Source of the DNA: a virus
Virus record (IMG/VR): IMGVR_UViG_3300035703_000278
Span: 1-33,763 of that record
DNA: 33,763 nucleotides
Direction: 5' to 3' (one strand)
Under the pieces are notes generated by a model. It did not search any database. It had not been told where the DNA came from and saw nothing but the letters and a program-made list of their open reading frames with translations. The position numbers and the translations under genes are program-made. Below, in pieces: positions 1 through 7,610 of this stretch; the stretch's first letter is position 1, and each line of letters begins with the position of its first letter.

Positions 1-127
1 CTGCTTCAAAACGACCCGAACTACATCAACACCCTGCGCGGTATTGGGTCAAAAGAGCTTGTGAGAGCGTGGCTCGAGGGTGATTGGAACGTCATTACGG
101 GCGCTTACTTCGACACGTTTGAGGCTA
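1..127. repeat. Terminal direct repeat, left copy (circular overlap)
   Basis: Bases 1-127 are identical to 33637-33763. The reading frame of TerL runs through the repeat without a break on both sides, so joining the ends gives one intact gene. The exact length of 127 matches a common assembler k-mer, so this is most likely an assembly overlap from a circular or circularly permuted genome rather than a biological terminal repeat. The unique circle is 33,636 bp. Confidence 0.95.
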
Positions 128-807
128 CCCGCAACGGCAAGCCATGGCATGTCATCCCGCCGTTTGAGATTCCTGAGTATTGGCCACGGTTTTGTGCATA
201 TGACCACGGGTTTGCAGCACCGTTTTGCAATCTTTGGTTTGCTGTCTCAGATGGCACGATCCCGTCGGTGCCGAAGAACTCGCTTGTGGTCTACCGAGAG
301 CTCTATGGGGCTGTTGGGCCTAACGAAGGCATGCGGCTCACGCTTAAGGGTATAGCAGAGCTTATCCGGTCACATGAGCTCCCCGATGAAAAGCTCGAAT
401 ACCGGCGTGCGGACCCGTCAATCTTTAAGAATGAGGGCGGTCCCACCATTGCCGAGGAGTTGGGGCGTTTCGGGGTGTACTTTACCAAGGCCGACAACAA
501 CCGCCCCGCAGGTTGGCAACAGGTCCGACTACGCCTTGAGGAATATGAGGGAGCGCCGCTTCTCCAAATCTTCTCGACCTGTAAACACCTCATTAGGACT
601 TTGCCCGCTTTGCAGCACGATCCCGTGAGAGCCGAGGATCTTGATACAACGGGCGAAGACCATGCGGCTGATGCTCTAAGGTACGGGTTAATGTCTCGCC
701 CATACTTTAGAGCAGCGCCGCGCCAAACCGGCCCAATACGCGGAATTGAGCGTGCAAGCTTAGAGGAACTTTGGAAAGCACAACCGACGAAAAAGAGAGT
801 GTGGTGA
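1..807 (+). CDS. terL: Terminase large subunit, C-terminal nuclease part
   Basis: This is the continuation of the gene that starts at 33028; base 1 corresponds to codon 204 of the joined protein. It carries the RNase H-like nuclease domain, with the first acidic residue in AYDHGF (D271), a second cluster around RADPSIF, and the C-terminal DHAADALRYG motif (D423, D427). These aspartates bind the metal ions that cut the concatemer. A GTG at 61 is only an internal valine, not a start. The stop at 805-807 lies inside the start region of the portal gene. Confidence 0.97.
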   Translation: MLQNDPNYINTLRGIGSKELVRAWLEGDWNVITGAYFDTFEATRNGKPWHVIPPFEIPEYWPRFCAYDHGFAAPFCNLWFAVSDGTIPSVPKNSLVVYRELYGAVGPNEGMRLTLKGIAELIRSHELPDEKLEYRRADPSIFKNEGGPTIAEELGRFGVYFTKADNNRPAGWQQVRLRLEEYEGAPLLQIFSTCKHLIRTLPALQHDPVRAEDLDTTGEDHAADALRYGLMSRPYFRAAPRQTGPIRGIERASLEELWKAQPTKKRVW

Positions 808-3092
808 GTAGCGGCGCTGAACTTGTTCGGAAGCTGCAAGGACTTGGGAAGCTCTACGACAAAGAGTTTGAGCGCTGGGTTACCGAATGCAAGCGCATCA
901 CTCGCCGGTATCGCTCTGAGCGCGGCACGGGGATGGATTACGATGAGGATCCTACTGCGTGGTTCAATATCTTCTGGGCATCCCTACAGACGGCAGCGCC
1001 AGCGCTATACGCTAGAACTCCTGTGCCTCAAGTAGAGCGCCGCTACAAAGACCGAGACCCTGTGGCTCGAGTGGCTGCGGAGATCCTCGAGCGAGCTATC
1101 CGGTTCGAGATTAAGAACTTTGACTTCGACGGCGCTGTAAATGCTGCCGTGCTTGACCGGCTCCTCTACGGGCGCGGTATCGCTCGTGTGTACTATGAGC
1201 CGAAGTTTGCTGTGGTCGATGGCGTAGAGGTAAAGCAGGGGGAGAGCGTGCGCGTCGGGTACGTGCAGCTTCAGGACTTTAAACACTCAAGCGCTCGCAC
1301 GTGGGACGAGGTAACGCAGGTCCGCTTTCGCTCGTACATGTCAAAGGAAGAAGCAGCGCAGCGCTTTGGGAAAGAAAAGGCTGCAAAGCTCAAATATACC
1401 CACGTCCCTGAGACGATGGAGGATGAGAAAACCTTTTCTAACGGTGAGCAGGGCGACTTTAAGAAGGCAGAGGTGTGGGAGGTCTGGGACAAGCCTACAC
1501 GGATGGTCATTTGGATAACCGATGAGCTTAAGGACGAGCCCCTTGATTTGCTTCCCGATCCGCTTGGGCTTGAAGGGTTCTTTCCTATCCCTAAGCCGCT
1601 GTTTGGCACTATCACCAACGACAGCCTTATCCCCGTTCCCGACGCGCGACAGTGCAAGAAGCTTTACAACCTCCTTGACGACATCGAGGCAAAGATTGGC
1701 GCACTAACGACAGACCTCCGAGTGGCGGGTCTGTACGACGCAGCGATGGAGGAGATCCCTCGTATCGTTCAAGGTGGCGACAAGCTTATCCCCGTTCGTA
1801 ACTACGCAGCCTTAAAAGCTCAGGGTGGCCTTGTTCAGGCTATCGAGTGGTGGCCCCTTGATCAGGTGGTTGGCGCTTTGCAGGTGCTTTACCAGCAAAA
1901 AGAGCAGACGAAGTCGGACATCTACGAGATCACCGGCTGGGCGGATATCATGCGGGGCACAACAGACCCCAATGAGACGGCAGCGGCTCAGCAACTAAAG
2001 GGGCGTTTTGCCTCTATTCGACTCACTAACTCACAAAACGACGTTCAGCGTTTTTGCCGTGACCTCATAGCTATCATGGGGGAGATTATTGCCGAGCTGT
2101 TTGAGCCTTCTCAGCTGCTTGCCATGACGGGAGCCGAGTTCGTCCCTGGGGCAAGCCCCGAGGAAAAGCAGCAAAACTACCTCATAGCGATTGAGCTCTT
2201 ACGAAACGAGCCAACGCGCCGCTTCCGTATTGAGATTGAAACGGATAGCACGCTTGCCATCAATGAGGCGCTCGACCAACAGGCACGGGCTGACTTTATG
2301 CAGTCGCTTGTCGGTGCCCTTCAAACCATGGGGCCGCTGATGGAACAAATGCCGGCGTTTGTGCCGGTGCTGGGCGAGGCGCTTGGGTTTGTGGCTCGTA
2401 CCTACAAGGCGGGCCGAGGGCTCGAGGGAGCGGTTGAGCAGGCGGTTGAATCGACCAAGGAAATGCTTGCCAAAAAGAGCGAAGCTCCGCCGCAGCCCGA
2501 TCCGAAGATGGCAGAGGTTCAGGGACGTTTGCAGATTGCGCAGATGGAGAGCCAAGCCAAGATGCAGGCGGCTCAGATCGAGGCGCAGGTTCAACAGGCA
2601 AAAGCTCAGCAAGACGCAGAGCAGCACGCTCTTAGTATCGAGCAAGCTCGGCTCGACGCTCAGCTTAAGATCCAGCAACAACAGGTCGATGAGTATGTGA
2701 AGCAGCAAGAGCTTGCGATTGCTCAAAAGGAACTTGAGATAAAGGCGAATCAGGTTCAGGTAGAGCTTCTTAAGCTTCAAGCCTCGACCGAGCATGAGCA
2801 GACAAAGCAGGCAATTAGCCAAGAAACCAACCGTATGGATCAGCTGTTGCAGGCTCAGAAGCTAGACCTTGACGCCATGCGCATCAAGCTAAGCGAAGCC
2901 GAGAAGCTCATGGAGGAGCGCCGGCTTGCAGGGGAGCAGGAGCTTGAGAGGCTTCGGATAGGGGTAGAGAGCGTTCGCCCCGTAACCGCAGCCGGCAAGG
3001 GGGAGCCCATAGTCATCAACAATATCCTCCCCTCAAAGCCAAAGCCCCAAGCAGCCGAAAGCGAAGAGGATGAGGCGCCGGAAGCTGAGTAG
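771..3092 (+). CDS. Portal protein
   Basis: This is the dodecameric ring at the capsid vertex through which DNA enters and leaves. The 773-residue length fits P22-type podovirus portals rather than the shorter siphovirus ones. The N-terminal half has the typical WASLQTAAPALYARTP helix and LYGRGIARVYYEP strand. From about residue 575 to 720 it is a very long Q/E/K-rich coiled coil, a likely barrel helix extended into the capsid. The start is uncertain: TTG 771 has AGAGGA close upstream, while GTG 801 and GTG 804 are alternatives, the latter overlapping the TerL stop as GTGA. It lies directly after terL, as expected. Confidence 0.9.
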   Translation: MESTTDEKESVVSSGAELVRKLQGLGKLYDKEFERWVTECKRITRRYRSERGTGMDYDEDPTAWFNIFWASLQTAAPALYARTPVPQVERRYKDRDPVARVAAEILERAIRFEIKNFDFDGAVNAAVLDRLLYGRGIARVYYEPKFAVVDGVEVKQGESVRVGYVQLQDFKHSSARTWDEVTQVRFRSYMSKEEAAQRFGKEKAAKLKYTHVPETMEDEKTFSNGEQGDFKKAEVWEVWDKPTRMVIWITDELKDEPLDLLPDPLGLEGFFPIPKPLFGTITNDSLIPVPDARQCKKLYNLLDDIEAKIGALTTDLRVAGLYDAAMEEIPRIVQGGDKLIPVRNYAALKAQGGLVQAIEWWPLDQVVGALQVLYQQKEQTKSDIYEITGWADIMRGTTDPNETAAAQQLKGRFASIRLTNSQNDVQRFCRDLIAIMGEIIAELFEPSQLLAMTGAEFVPGASPEEKQQNYLIAIELLRNEPTRRFRIEIETDSTLAINEALDQQARADFMQSLVGALQTMGPLMEQMPAFVPVLGEALGFVARTYKAGRGLEGAVEQAVESTKEMLAKKSEAPPQPDPKMAEVQGRLQIAQMESQAKMQAAQIEAQVQQAKAQQDAEQHALSIEQARLDAQLKIQQQQVDEYVKQQELAIAQKELEIKANQVQVELLKLQASTEHEQTKQAISQETNRMDQLLQAQKLDLDAMRIKLSEAEKLMEERRLAGEQELERLRIGVESVRPVTAAGKGEPIVINNILPSKPKPQAAESEEDEAPEAE

Positions 3093-3113
3093 CTAAAACG
3101 CAAAAAGTTTTAG
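3093..3113. other. AT-rich perfect hairpin after the portal gene
   Basis: CTAAAAC (3093-3099) and GTTTTAG (3107-3113) form a perfect 7-bp stem with a 7-base loop, starting right after the portal stop codon. There is no uridine tract, so it is not a classical terminator. It may stabilise the 3' end of the portal message or simply be a compositional accident. Confidence 0.35.
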
Positions 3114-3138
3114 TGCCTCTCTTCTCCAAACCCCAAAA

Positions 3139-3172
3139 GCCGCCACGCTCATAATCGTGGCAAGGCGTTTTT
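3139..3172 (+). promoter_or_regulatory. Hairpin covering the start codon of the 3157 gene; terminator-like
   Basis: GCCACG (3142-3147) pairs with CGTGGC (3156-3161) across an 8-base loop. The stem can extend with GCC (3139-3141) to GGC (3164-3166) past an AA bulge. It is followed by GTTTTT. The GTG start at 3157 is in the right arm. The structure could attenuate transcription after the portal gene or hide the start of the next gene. Confidence 0.4.
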
Positions 3173-3444
3173 ATCAATGGCGAGATGGTGAGTTTGTAGA
3201 GCTGGGGCTTAAGCCCGTGGAGGCTACTACCCAAATAATCACCGACTCTCTTCCCCCTGGGGGCCTTTGGCACCCTGCCACAGGCACGTTCGTAGACTCA
3301 AAGAGCCGGTTTCGTCAGTACACCAAAGCCGCCGGCTGCGTAGAGGTCGGCAACGATGTGCAAAGAGACACGCGCCAATGGGGCGTCCCAGACCTCAAGG
3401 GCGACATTGCGCGCAATATAGAGAGACATCGCGGTGGTAGATAA
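3157..3444 (+). CDS. Small conserved head-region protein between portal and scaffold
   Basis: A 95-residue protein of a small family that often sits between portal and scaffold in podovirus-like genomes. The recognisable part is the stretch DSKSRFRQYTKAAGC followed by VEVGND, plus the short N-terminal RFYQWRDGEFVE strand. Its function is not established; a virion or assembly role is inferred from position. The start is GTG 3157, with no Shine-Dalgarno site and with the start codon inside a predicted hairpin (3139-3168). No better start exists before the conserved N-terminus. The 3' end overlaps the scaffold start. Confidence 0.75.
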   Translation: MARRFYQWRDGEFVELGLKPVEATTQIITDSLPPGGLWHPATGTFVDSKSRFRQYTKAAGCVEVGNDVQRDTRQWGVPDLKGDIARNIERHRGGR

Positions 3445-4513
3445 CGAGACAGAAGAAATCCAAGAATCAACCGAAACCGAAAGCCCCGTCGAAGAGGCTC
3501 AAGCCCCTGAGGAGGATAGCCTCAGAGCTACCCTCGAGGCAGCGGTTCAACAGCATGAGGAAAGCGAGCCCGAATCGGCTTCACCCTCTCGCACCCGAGA
3601 CGAAAAGGGGCGCTTTGCCTCGTCGTCAAAACCCCAAGTATCAGACCAAGCGCCACAAATGGAGGCCAGCGAAGCTTTAGAGCCCATCGCCCCCCCTTAT
3701 TCGTGGTCTGCCGACAACAAAGAGCTATTCGCCAAGCTCCCACGCGAGATGCAGGACTATGTCATCAAGCGAGAGCAAGAGCGCGAAAGCTTCGTGGGTC
3801 GGAAGGCGCAAGAAGTATCAGCGGTAAGGGAAAAGTACGCACCCGTGGAGCGCATCGTCACGCAGTATGGCGACACGTTCAAGCGGGCCAACATAGACCC
3901 CTATCAGGGAATTGAGAGCCTCGTTTTGGCGCAACAATACCTCGATAAGGATCCGGTTGGTGCCTTGCGCTTAATGGCGCAGAGCTACGGACTCGACCTA
4001 TCGCAGCTTGCCAATGGAGCGGAGAGCACACAACCCGCACAACCGCAGGCGTATCCCCAAATGCACTATCTGACGAATGAGCTCGAGAACATTCGCGGCA
4101 AGCTTGCAGCCATCGAACAAGAGAAGGTGGCCCAGCAACAGCGAGCAGCGGTGTCGGAAGTAGAGACGTTCGCCAATGAGATGGACAGTAGCGGAAAGCT
4201 CGTTCGGCCTTTTATGGCTGACGTGCATGAGCAGATGATGGACGAGGTTCGTCTTATCCGCTCGCGTAATCCAGAGCTTCCCGCGCGGCAGATCCTCCAG
4301 CAAGCCTATGAGGTGAGCTGCTGGAAAAACCCCAACGTTCGAAGCCGTCTCATTGAACAGCAGCGAGCACCACAGGTGCAAGCTCAAAGAGTGCAGCAAG
4401 CCAAGCTTGCAGGCTCCTCCGTAAGGGGTGCCCCTGGGGCTAGTACGCTCGGAAGTACAAACGGGAACTCAGTGCGAGACGCAATTTTGGCGGCATTTGA
4501 CTCGCATAGCTAA
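3434..4513 (+). CDS. Capsid scaffolding protein
   Basis: This protein guides coat assembly and leaves before DNA fills the head. The N-terminus is strongly acidic and low in complexity (E, S, P-rich, residues 1-70). It is followed by the conserved core PPYSWSADNKELFAKLP and DYVIKREQER, a pattern seen in scaffold proteins of many podovirus-like phages. The C-terminal third is helical and Q-rich. Length (359 residues) and position between portal and coat genes agree. GTG 3434 is used as start, overlapping the previous gene by 11 bases; no stronger start lies nearby. Confidence 0.85.
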   Translation: MVDNETEEIQESTETESPVEEAQAPEEDSLRATLEAAVQQHEESEPESASPSRTRDEKGRFASSSKPQVSDQAPQMEASEALEPIAPPYSWSADNKELFAKLPREMQDYVIKREQERESFVGRKAQEVSAVREKYAPVERIVTQYGDTFKRANIDPYQGIESLVLAQQYLDKDPVGALRLMAQSYGLDLSQLANGAESTQPAQPQAYPQMHYLTNELENIRGKLAAIEQEKVAQQQRAAVSEVETFANEMDSSGKLVRPFMADVHEQMMDEVRLIRSRNPELPARQILQQAYEVSCWKNPNVRSRLIEQQRAPQVQAQRVQQAKLAGSSVRGAPGASTLGSTNGNSVRDAILAAFDSHS

Positions 4514-4531
4514 ACCTTAAAGGGGGAATAA

Positions 4532-5509
4532 ATGGCAACACCAAATAGTTCGATTAGCGAAATTATCGCTACGACAATCCAAAGCCGCAGCAAAAAGCTT
4601 GCGGATAACGTAACCAACAACACAGCGCTTCTCTACAAGCTCAAAGAGAAGGGCCGTGTTCGTCCGTTCTCGGGCGGATCTTCCATTTTGGAAGAGCTCA
4701 CCTTTGCAGAGAATGGAACCTTCGGATGGTATAACGGGTACGAGACTCTCAACGTGTCACCATCAGAGGTAGTTTCTGCCGCTGAGTACGCGATGAAGCA
4801 GTGCGTTGTAGCTGTTTCCATCTCGGGCACCGAGCGTTTGCAGAACTCAGGCCCAGAGGCTCTGATCGACCTTCTTGAGGCTCGAATTCAGAACGCTGAG
4901 CAAACCATGATCAACAACATCTCAGTAGGGTGCTACTCGGATGGAACCGGAAACGGTGGAAAGCAGATCGGTGGCTTGCAGGCTCTTATCGCTGACACTC
5001 CAACATCGGGAACTGTTGGTGGTATTAACCGCGCATCCTACAGCTGGTGGAGAAACGTGAGCTACGACGCAACCACAGACGGTGGCGCAGCAGCTACGAC
5101 CTCCAACATCCAGAGCTACATGAACAACGTATGGGTGCAGCTTGTTCGCGGAACAGATCGCCCTGATCTGATCGTAGCTGACAACAACTACTACAAGCTT
5201 TACCTCGGATCGCTTCAAGCGATTCAGCGTATTGCTTCCGACAAGATGGCTCAAGCTGGATTCACTAGCTTGAAGTTTATGGATGCGGACGTAGTGCTCG
5301 ATGGTGGATACGGTGGGGACGCTCCAGCCAACCATATGTACTTCATCAACACTGACTACCTCTCATTCCGTCCTCACAAGGACAGGAACATGGTGGTAAT
5401 TGGTGGAGATCGTCAGTCGGTAAATCAGGATGCAACGGTTCGCTTGCTCGGATGGGCAGGAAACCTCACGCTTCGCTGTGCATTCCTTCAAGGCGTTCTT
5501 AAAGACTAA
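4532..5509 (+). CDS. Major capsid protein
   Basis: The 325-residue coat protein is presumed to have the HK97 fold. It starts with a helical N-terminus (IATTIQSRSKKLADN), followed by GGSSILEEL and FGWYNGYETLN, features common to a family of phage coat proteins. A typical internal part is DLLEARIQNAEQTMINNIS. It has the best ribosome site of the late block (AAGGGGGAATAA before ATG). Codon use is noticeably cleaner than in its neighbours, as expected for the most abundant virion protein. It is immediately downstream of the scaffold gene. Confidence 0.93.
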   Translation: MATPNSSISEIIATTIQSRSKKLADNVTNNTALLYKLKEKGRVRPFSGGSSILEELTFAENGTFGWYNGYETLNVSPSEVVSAAEYAMKQCVVAVSISGTERLQNSGPEALIDLLEARIQNAEQTMINNISVGCYSDGTGNGGKQIGGLQALIADTPTSGTVGGINRASYSWWRNVSYDATTDGGAAATTSNIQSYMNNVWVQLVRGTDRPDLIVADNNYYKLYLGSLQAIQRIASDKMAQAGFTSLKFMDADVVLDGGYGGDAPANHMYFINTDYLSFRPHKDRNMVVIGGDRQSVNQDATVRLLGWAGNLTLRCAFLQGVLKD

Positions 5510-5538
5510 CTTTTTTAGCGACTAGGAGGATTATTACT

Positions 5539-6021
5539 ATGACGTTCATTTCAGTAGAAGCTCGTTCAGGAGTTCAACCTATTGCTGACACCAGCACAAC
5601 CCAACAGCACGCACTTGGGACAACCATCCGCGCCGTCGATGAGACCTACGGCGAGGGCGAGTTTGTTTACCTCAAGGGCGCAGCATCCACACTCGTTGGA
5701 TCCGTTGTTATCTTCGATCAGAAGGCAGCAACGACAACGCTTGCGGTTGCAGGCTCACGAGGCCCTGTGGCTGTGGCTATGTCCGCCAACGTTGCCAGCC
5801 AATATGGCTGGTACCAAGTAAGCGGCTCGGCTGTTGCTAAGGCTGGCACCGTAGCAGCTAACGCTTCGCCTTATGTTACCGCTACAGCGGGAACCATCGA
5901 CGATGCGGTAGTAGCAACGGACAAGATCGACGGCGCACGTTTCAAGAGCGCAGACGGAACCCCGTCGGCTGGCTTGGCAGTGCTCCAGCTTGCTCGTCCT
6001 TCGCTTAACGGCAACGGATAA
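5539..6021 (+). CDS. Head decoration / minor capsid protein
   Basis: A 160-residue, alanine-, valine- and threonine-rich beta protein with no charged clusters. The stretch YGEGEFVYLKGAAS followed by VVIFD resembles small capsid-decorating proteins that bind the coat lattice. It follows the coat gene by 29 bases and has a strong ribosome site (TAGGAGG, 5523-5529). It precedes the first late terminator, so it shares the high-expression coat transcript. The decoration role is inferred from position and composition. Confidence 0.75.
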   Translation: MTFISVEARSGVQPIADTSTTQQHALGTTIRAVDETYGEGEFVYLKGAASTLVGSVVIFDQKAATTTLAVAGSRGPVAVAMSANVASQYGWYQVSGSAVAKAGTVAANASPYVTATAGTIDDAVVATDKIDGARFKSADGTPSAGLAVLQLARPSLNGNG

Positions 6022-6034
6022 GCGGTTAACAAAC

Positions 6035-6067
6035 AGGGGGGCGCTAGTACAGGCCCCCCTACTTTTT
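6035..6067 (+). terminator. Intrinsic terminator after the coat and decoration genes
   Basis: AGGGGGGC (6035-6042) pairs with GGCCCCCCT (6052-6060) as an 8-bp GC-rich stem with a roughly 10-base loop. It is followed by ACTTTTT (6061-6067). It would cap the highly expressed capsid transcript and lower expression of the tail genes that follow. Confidence 0.88.
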
Positions 6068-6084
6068 AGAGAGAAAGAGACACA

Positions 6085-6756
6085 ATGGAATTCGACTTAA
6101 GCGGAATAGAGATCCCCGATAATGTTTACCAAAACGGCTTTGGCTCCGTGCGCGAAAAGGGCGCTCGCCCCCTCGTTCGATTCGAGTGGAAGCCGGTAGA
6201 GCTTAAGAGCAAAAGCCTAGACGAGGGACGGCCCATCTTCGAGCAGCGGCTTTTTGCCGAGCGACGGCTCCCTGGGTCCAAAGATTACCAGCCGGCAGAT
6301 GTCGAGGTGAAGTTTATCACTAACTCGCGCGGCTTAAAGGTACCGGATCCCTTGAACAAGATCGTGCGTGAGTACGGCGTCGAACTAAAGCGTTTCCTAG
6401 AGCTTGGCGAAAAGCCGCTCGATGGTACACCACTGGAAGAGTGGAGACAGATCACAAAGGACCGAATCGCTGCTTGCCACTGGCTTGATATTCGCACCGT
6501 CGAGGAGCTCGCCAGCATGCAAAATAACGACGCGGTCATCATGAAGCTTGGCCCTGGGGGGCGCGAGCTTGTGGCGCAGGCAAACGCCTACCTACAGGTT
6601 CGTGAAGATAGCTCGTATGCCGAGAAGCTAGCGGCAGAAAAGGAAGCTATCAAACGGGAAAGCGAGCTTCGCATCTCTCAGCTTCAAGCGCAGCTTGAGG
6701 CGATGGCTGAGAAGATTGAGGGGCTAGTAACCAAGAAGGAATCGAAAGGTAAATGA
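6085..6756 (+). CDS. Conserved phage protein with coiled-coil tail, unknown function
   Basis: A 223-residue protein found in many phages between the coat and tail genes. The middle part, GTPLEEWRQITKD with DIRTVEELASM downstream, looks like a short helical-hairpin module. The last 60 residues (E/K/Q-rich, ending in KKESKGK) form a coiled coil. It has a good ribosome site (AGAGAAAGAGA) and overlaps the next gene by ATGA, so the two are translationally coupled. A head-completion or assembly role is only inferred from position. Confidence 0.75.
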   Translation: MEFDLSGIEIPDNVYQNGFGSVREKGARPLVRFEWKPVELKSKSLDEGRPIFEQRLFAERRLPGSKDYQPADVEVKFITNSRGLKVPDPLNKIVREYGVELKRFLELGEKPLDGTPLEEWRQITKDRIAACHWLDIRTVEELASMQNNDAVIMKLGPGGRELVAQANAYLQVREDSSYAEKLAAEKEAIKRESELRISQLQAQLEAMAEKIEGLVTKKESKGK

Positions 6757-7610
6757 ATGTTCTGACCCTCATCCAAGATGCCTGCCGAGAGCTAAAGCTA
6801 CCTGTCCCTGCGTCTGCCGCTGGCAGCCCAGACCGAGAGATCCAGCTTTTAATCGGCTTGCTTAATCTTGAGGGGGCAGAGCTTCGCTCTAAATACGTCT
6901 GGCCGGTGTTGAATAAAGAGTATCTCTTTAACACATCGGCTGACGTGCAGGGCTATCCGCTACCGACCGACTTCGACTACGAGTGCTTCCAAACCCATTG
7001 GGACCGAACGAGCCATTGGTCCCTACGAGGCCCGCTCTCGCCGCAGGAATGGCAGCAACGAAAGAGCGGAATCACCCTCGTTCTTCCTCGTTTTGGCTTT
7101 CGAGTAAAAGGGGCAACCTCTACACCCTTCCTCGTTGAGCCTACGCCAGCAGCCACGCATCAGCTTGTGTTTGAGTATCAGTCGGTGAATTGGCTTCGCC
7201 CGTCGACCGAATGGGCAGCCTCGACGGTCTTTGCGGCTGGTGCCTACTGTTTCAGCGCCGGCAACGTCTACCAAACCACAGCAGGCGGCACCTCCGGCAG
7301 CACCGCCCCGACTCATAGCACCGGATCGGCTTCCGATGGTGGCGTCACATGGACCTTTACAACCTACGACAGGGTGCTCGCTGATACGGATGTATTAGTG
7401 CTGCCACCTCAGACCCTCAAAGCCGGCGTCAAGTGGCGCTGGAAGCGGGAGAACGGGGTCGAGTGGCAGACCTACTACGAGGAGGCAGTCGCCTCAGCAC
7501 GCCGCTCGATTCAATCGGGGCGCTCTGCTCGAGAGGTCTCACTTACACCGAGCAAGGGAACTGCGCTCATTAACTACTGGTCTATTCCAGATGGGGGTTT
7601 TGGTAACTAA
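6753..7610 (+). CDS. Head-tail connector / tail tubular-like protein with inserted CBM-like domain
   Basis: The N-terminus (LIQDACRELKLPVP, then LLNLEGAELR and YPLPTDFDYECF) and the later GPLSPQEWQQRKSG match the adaptor-like protein of many podoviruses that joins portal and tail. Around residues 150-205 there is an extra beta-rich stretch, GAYCFSAGNVYQTTAGGTSG then DGGVTWTF, resembling small carbohydrate-binding-type modules. The core resumes with VLPPQTLKAGVKWRWKRENG. Both ends overlap neighbours (ATGA, TAATG), indicating coupling. The adaptor role comes from family knowledge; the carbohydrate role is inferred. Confidence 0.75.
   Translation: MNVLTLIQDACRELKLPVPASAAGSPDREIQLLIGLLNLEGAELRSKYVWPVLNKEYLFNTSADVQGYPLPTDFDYECFQTHWDRTSHWSLRGPLSPQEWQQRKSGITLVLPRFGFRVKGATSTPFLVEPTPAATHQLVFEYQSVNWLRPSTEWAASTVFAAGAYCFSAGNVYQTTAGGTSGSTAPTHSTGSASDGGVTWTFTTYDRVLADTDVLVLPPQTLKAGVKWRWKRENGVEWQTYYEEAVASARRSIQSGRSAREVSLTPSKGTALINYWSIPDGGFGN

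Noticed and set aside
2199-2822. Leucine-rich minus-strand frame of 207 codons opposite the portal gene
   Set aside because: It is the mirror of the Q/E/K-rich coiled-coil codons (cag, aag, gag read back as Leu codons). It has no ribosome site and lies fully antisense to a clear gene.
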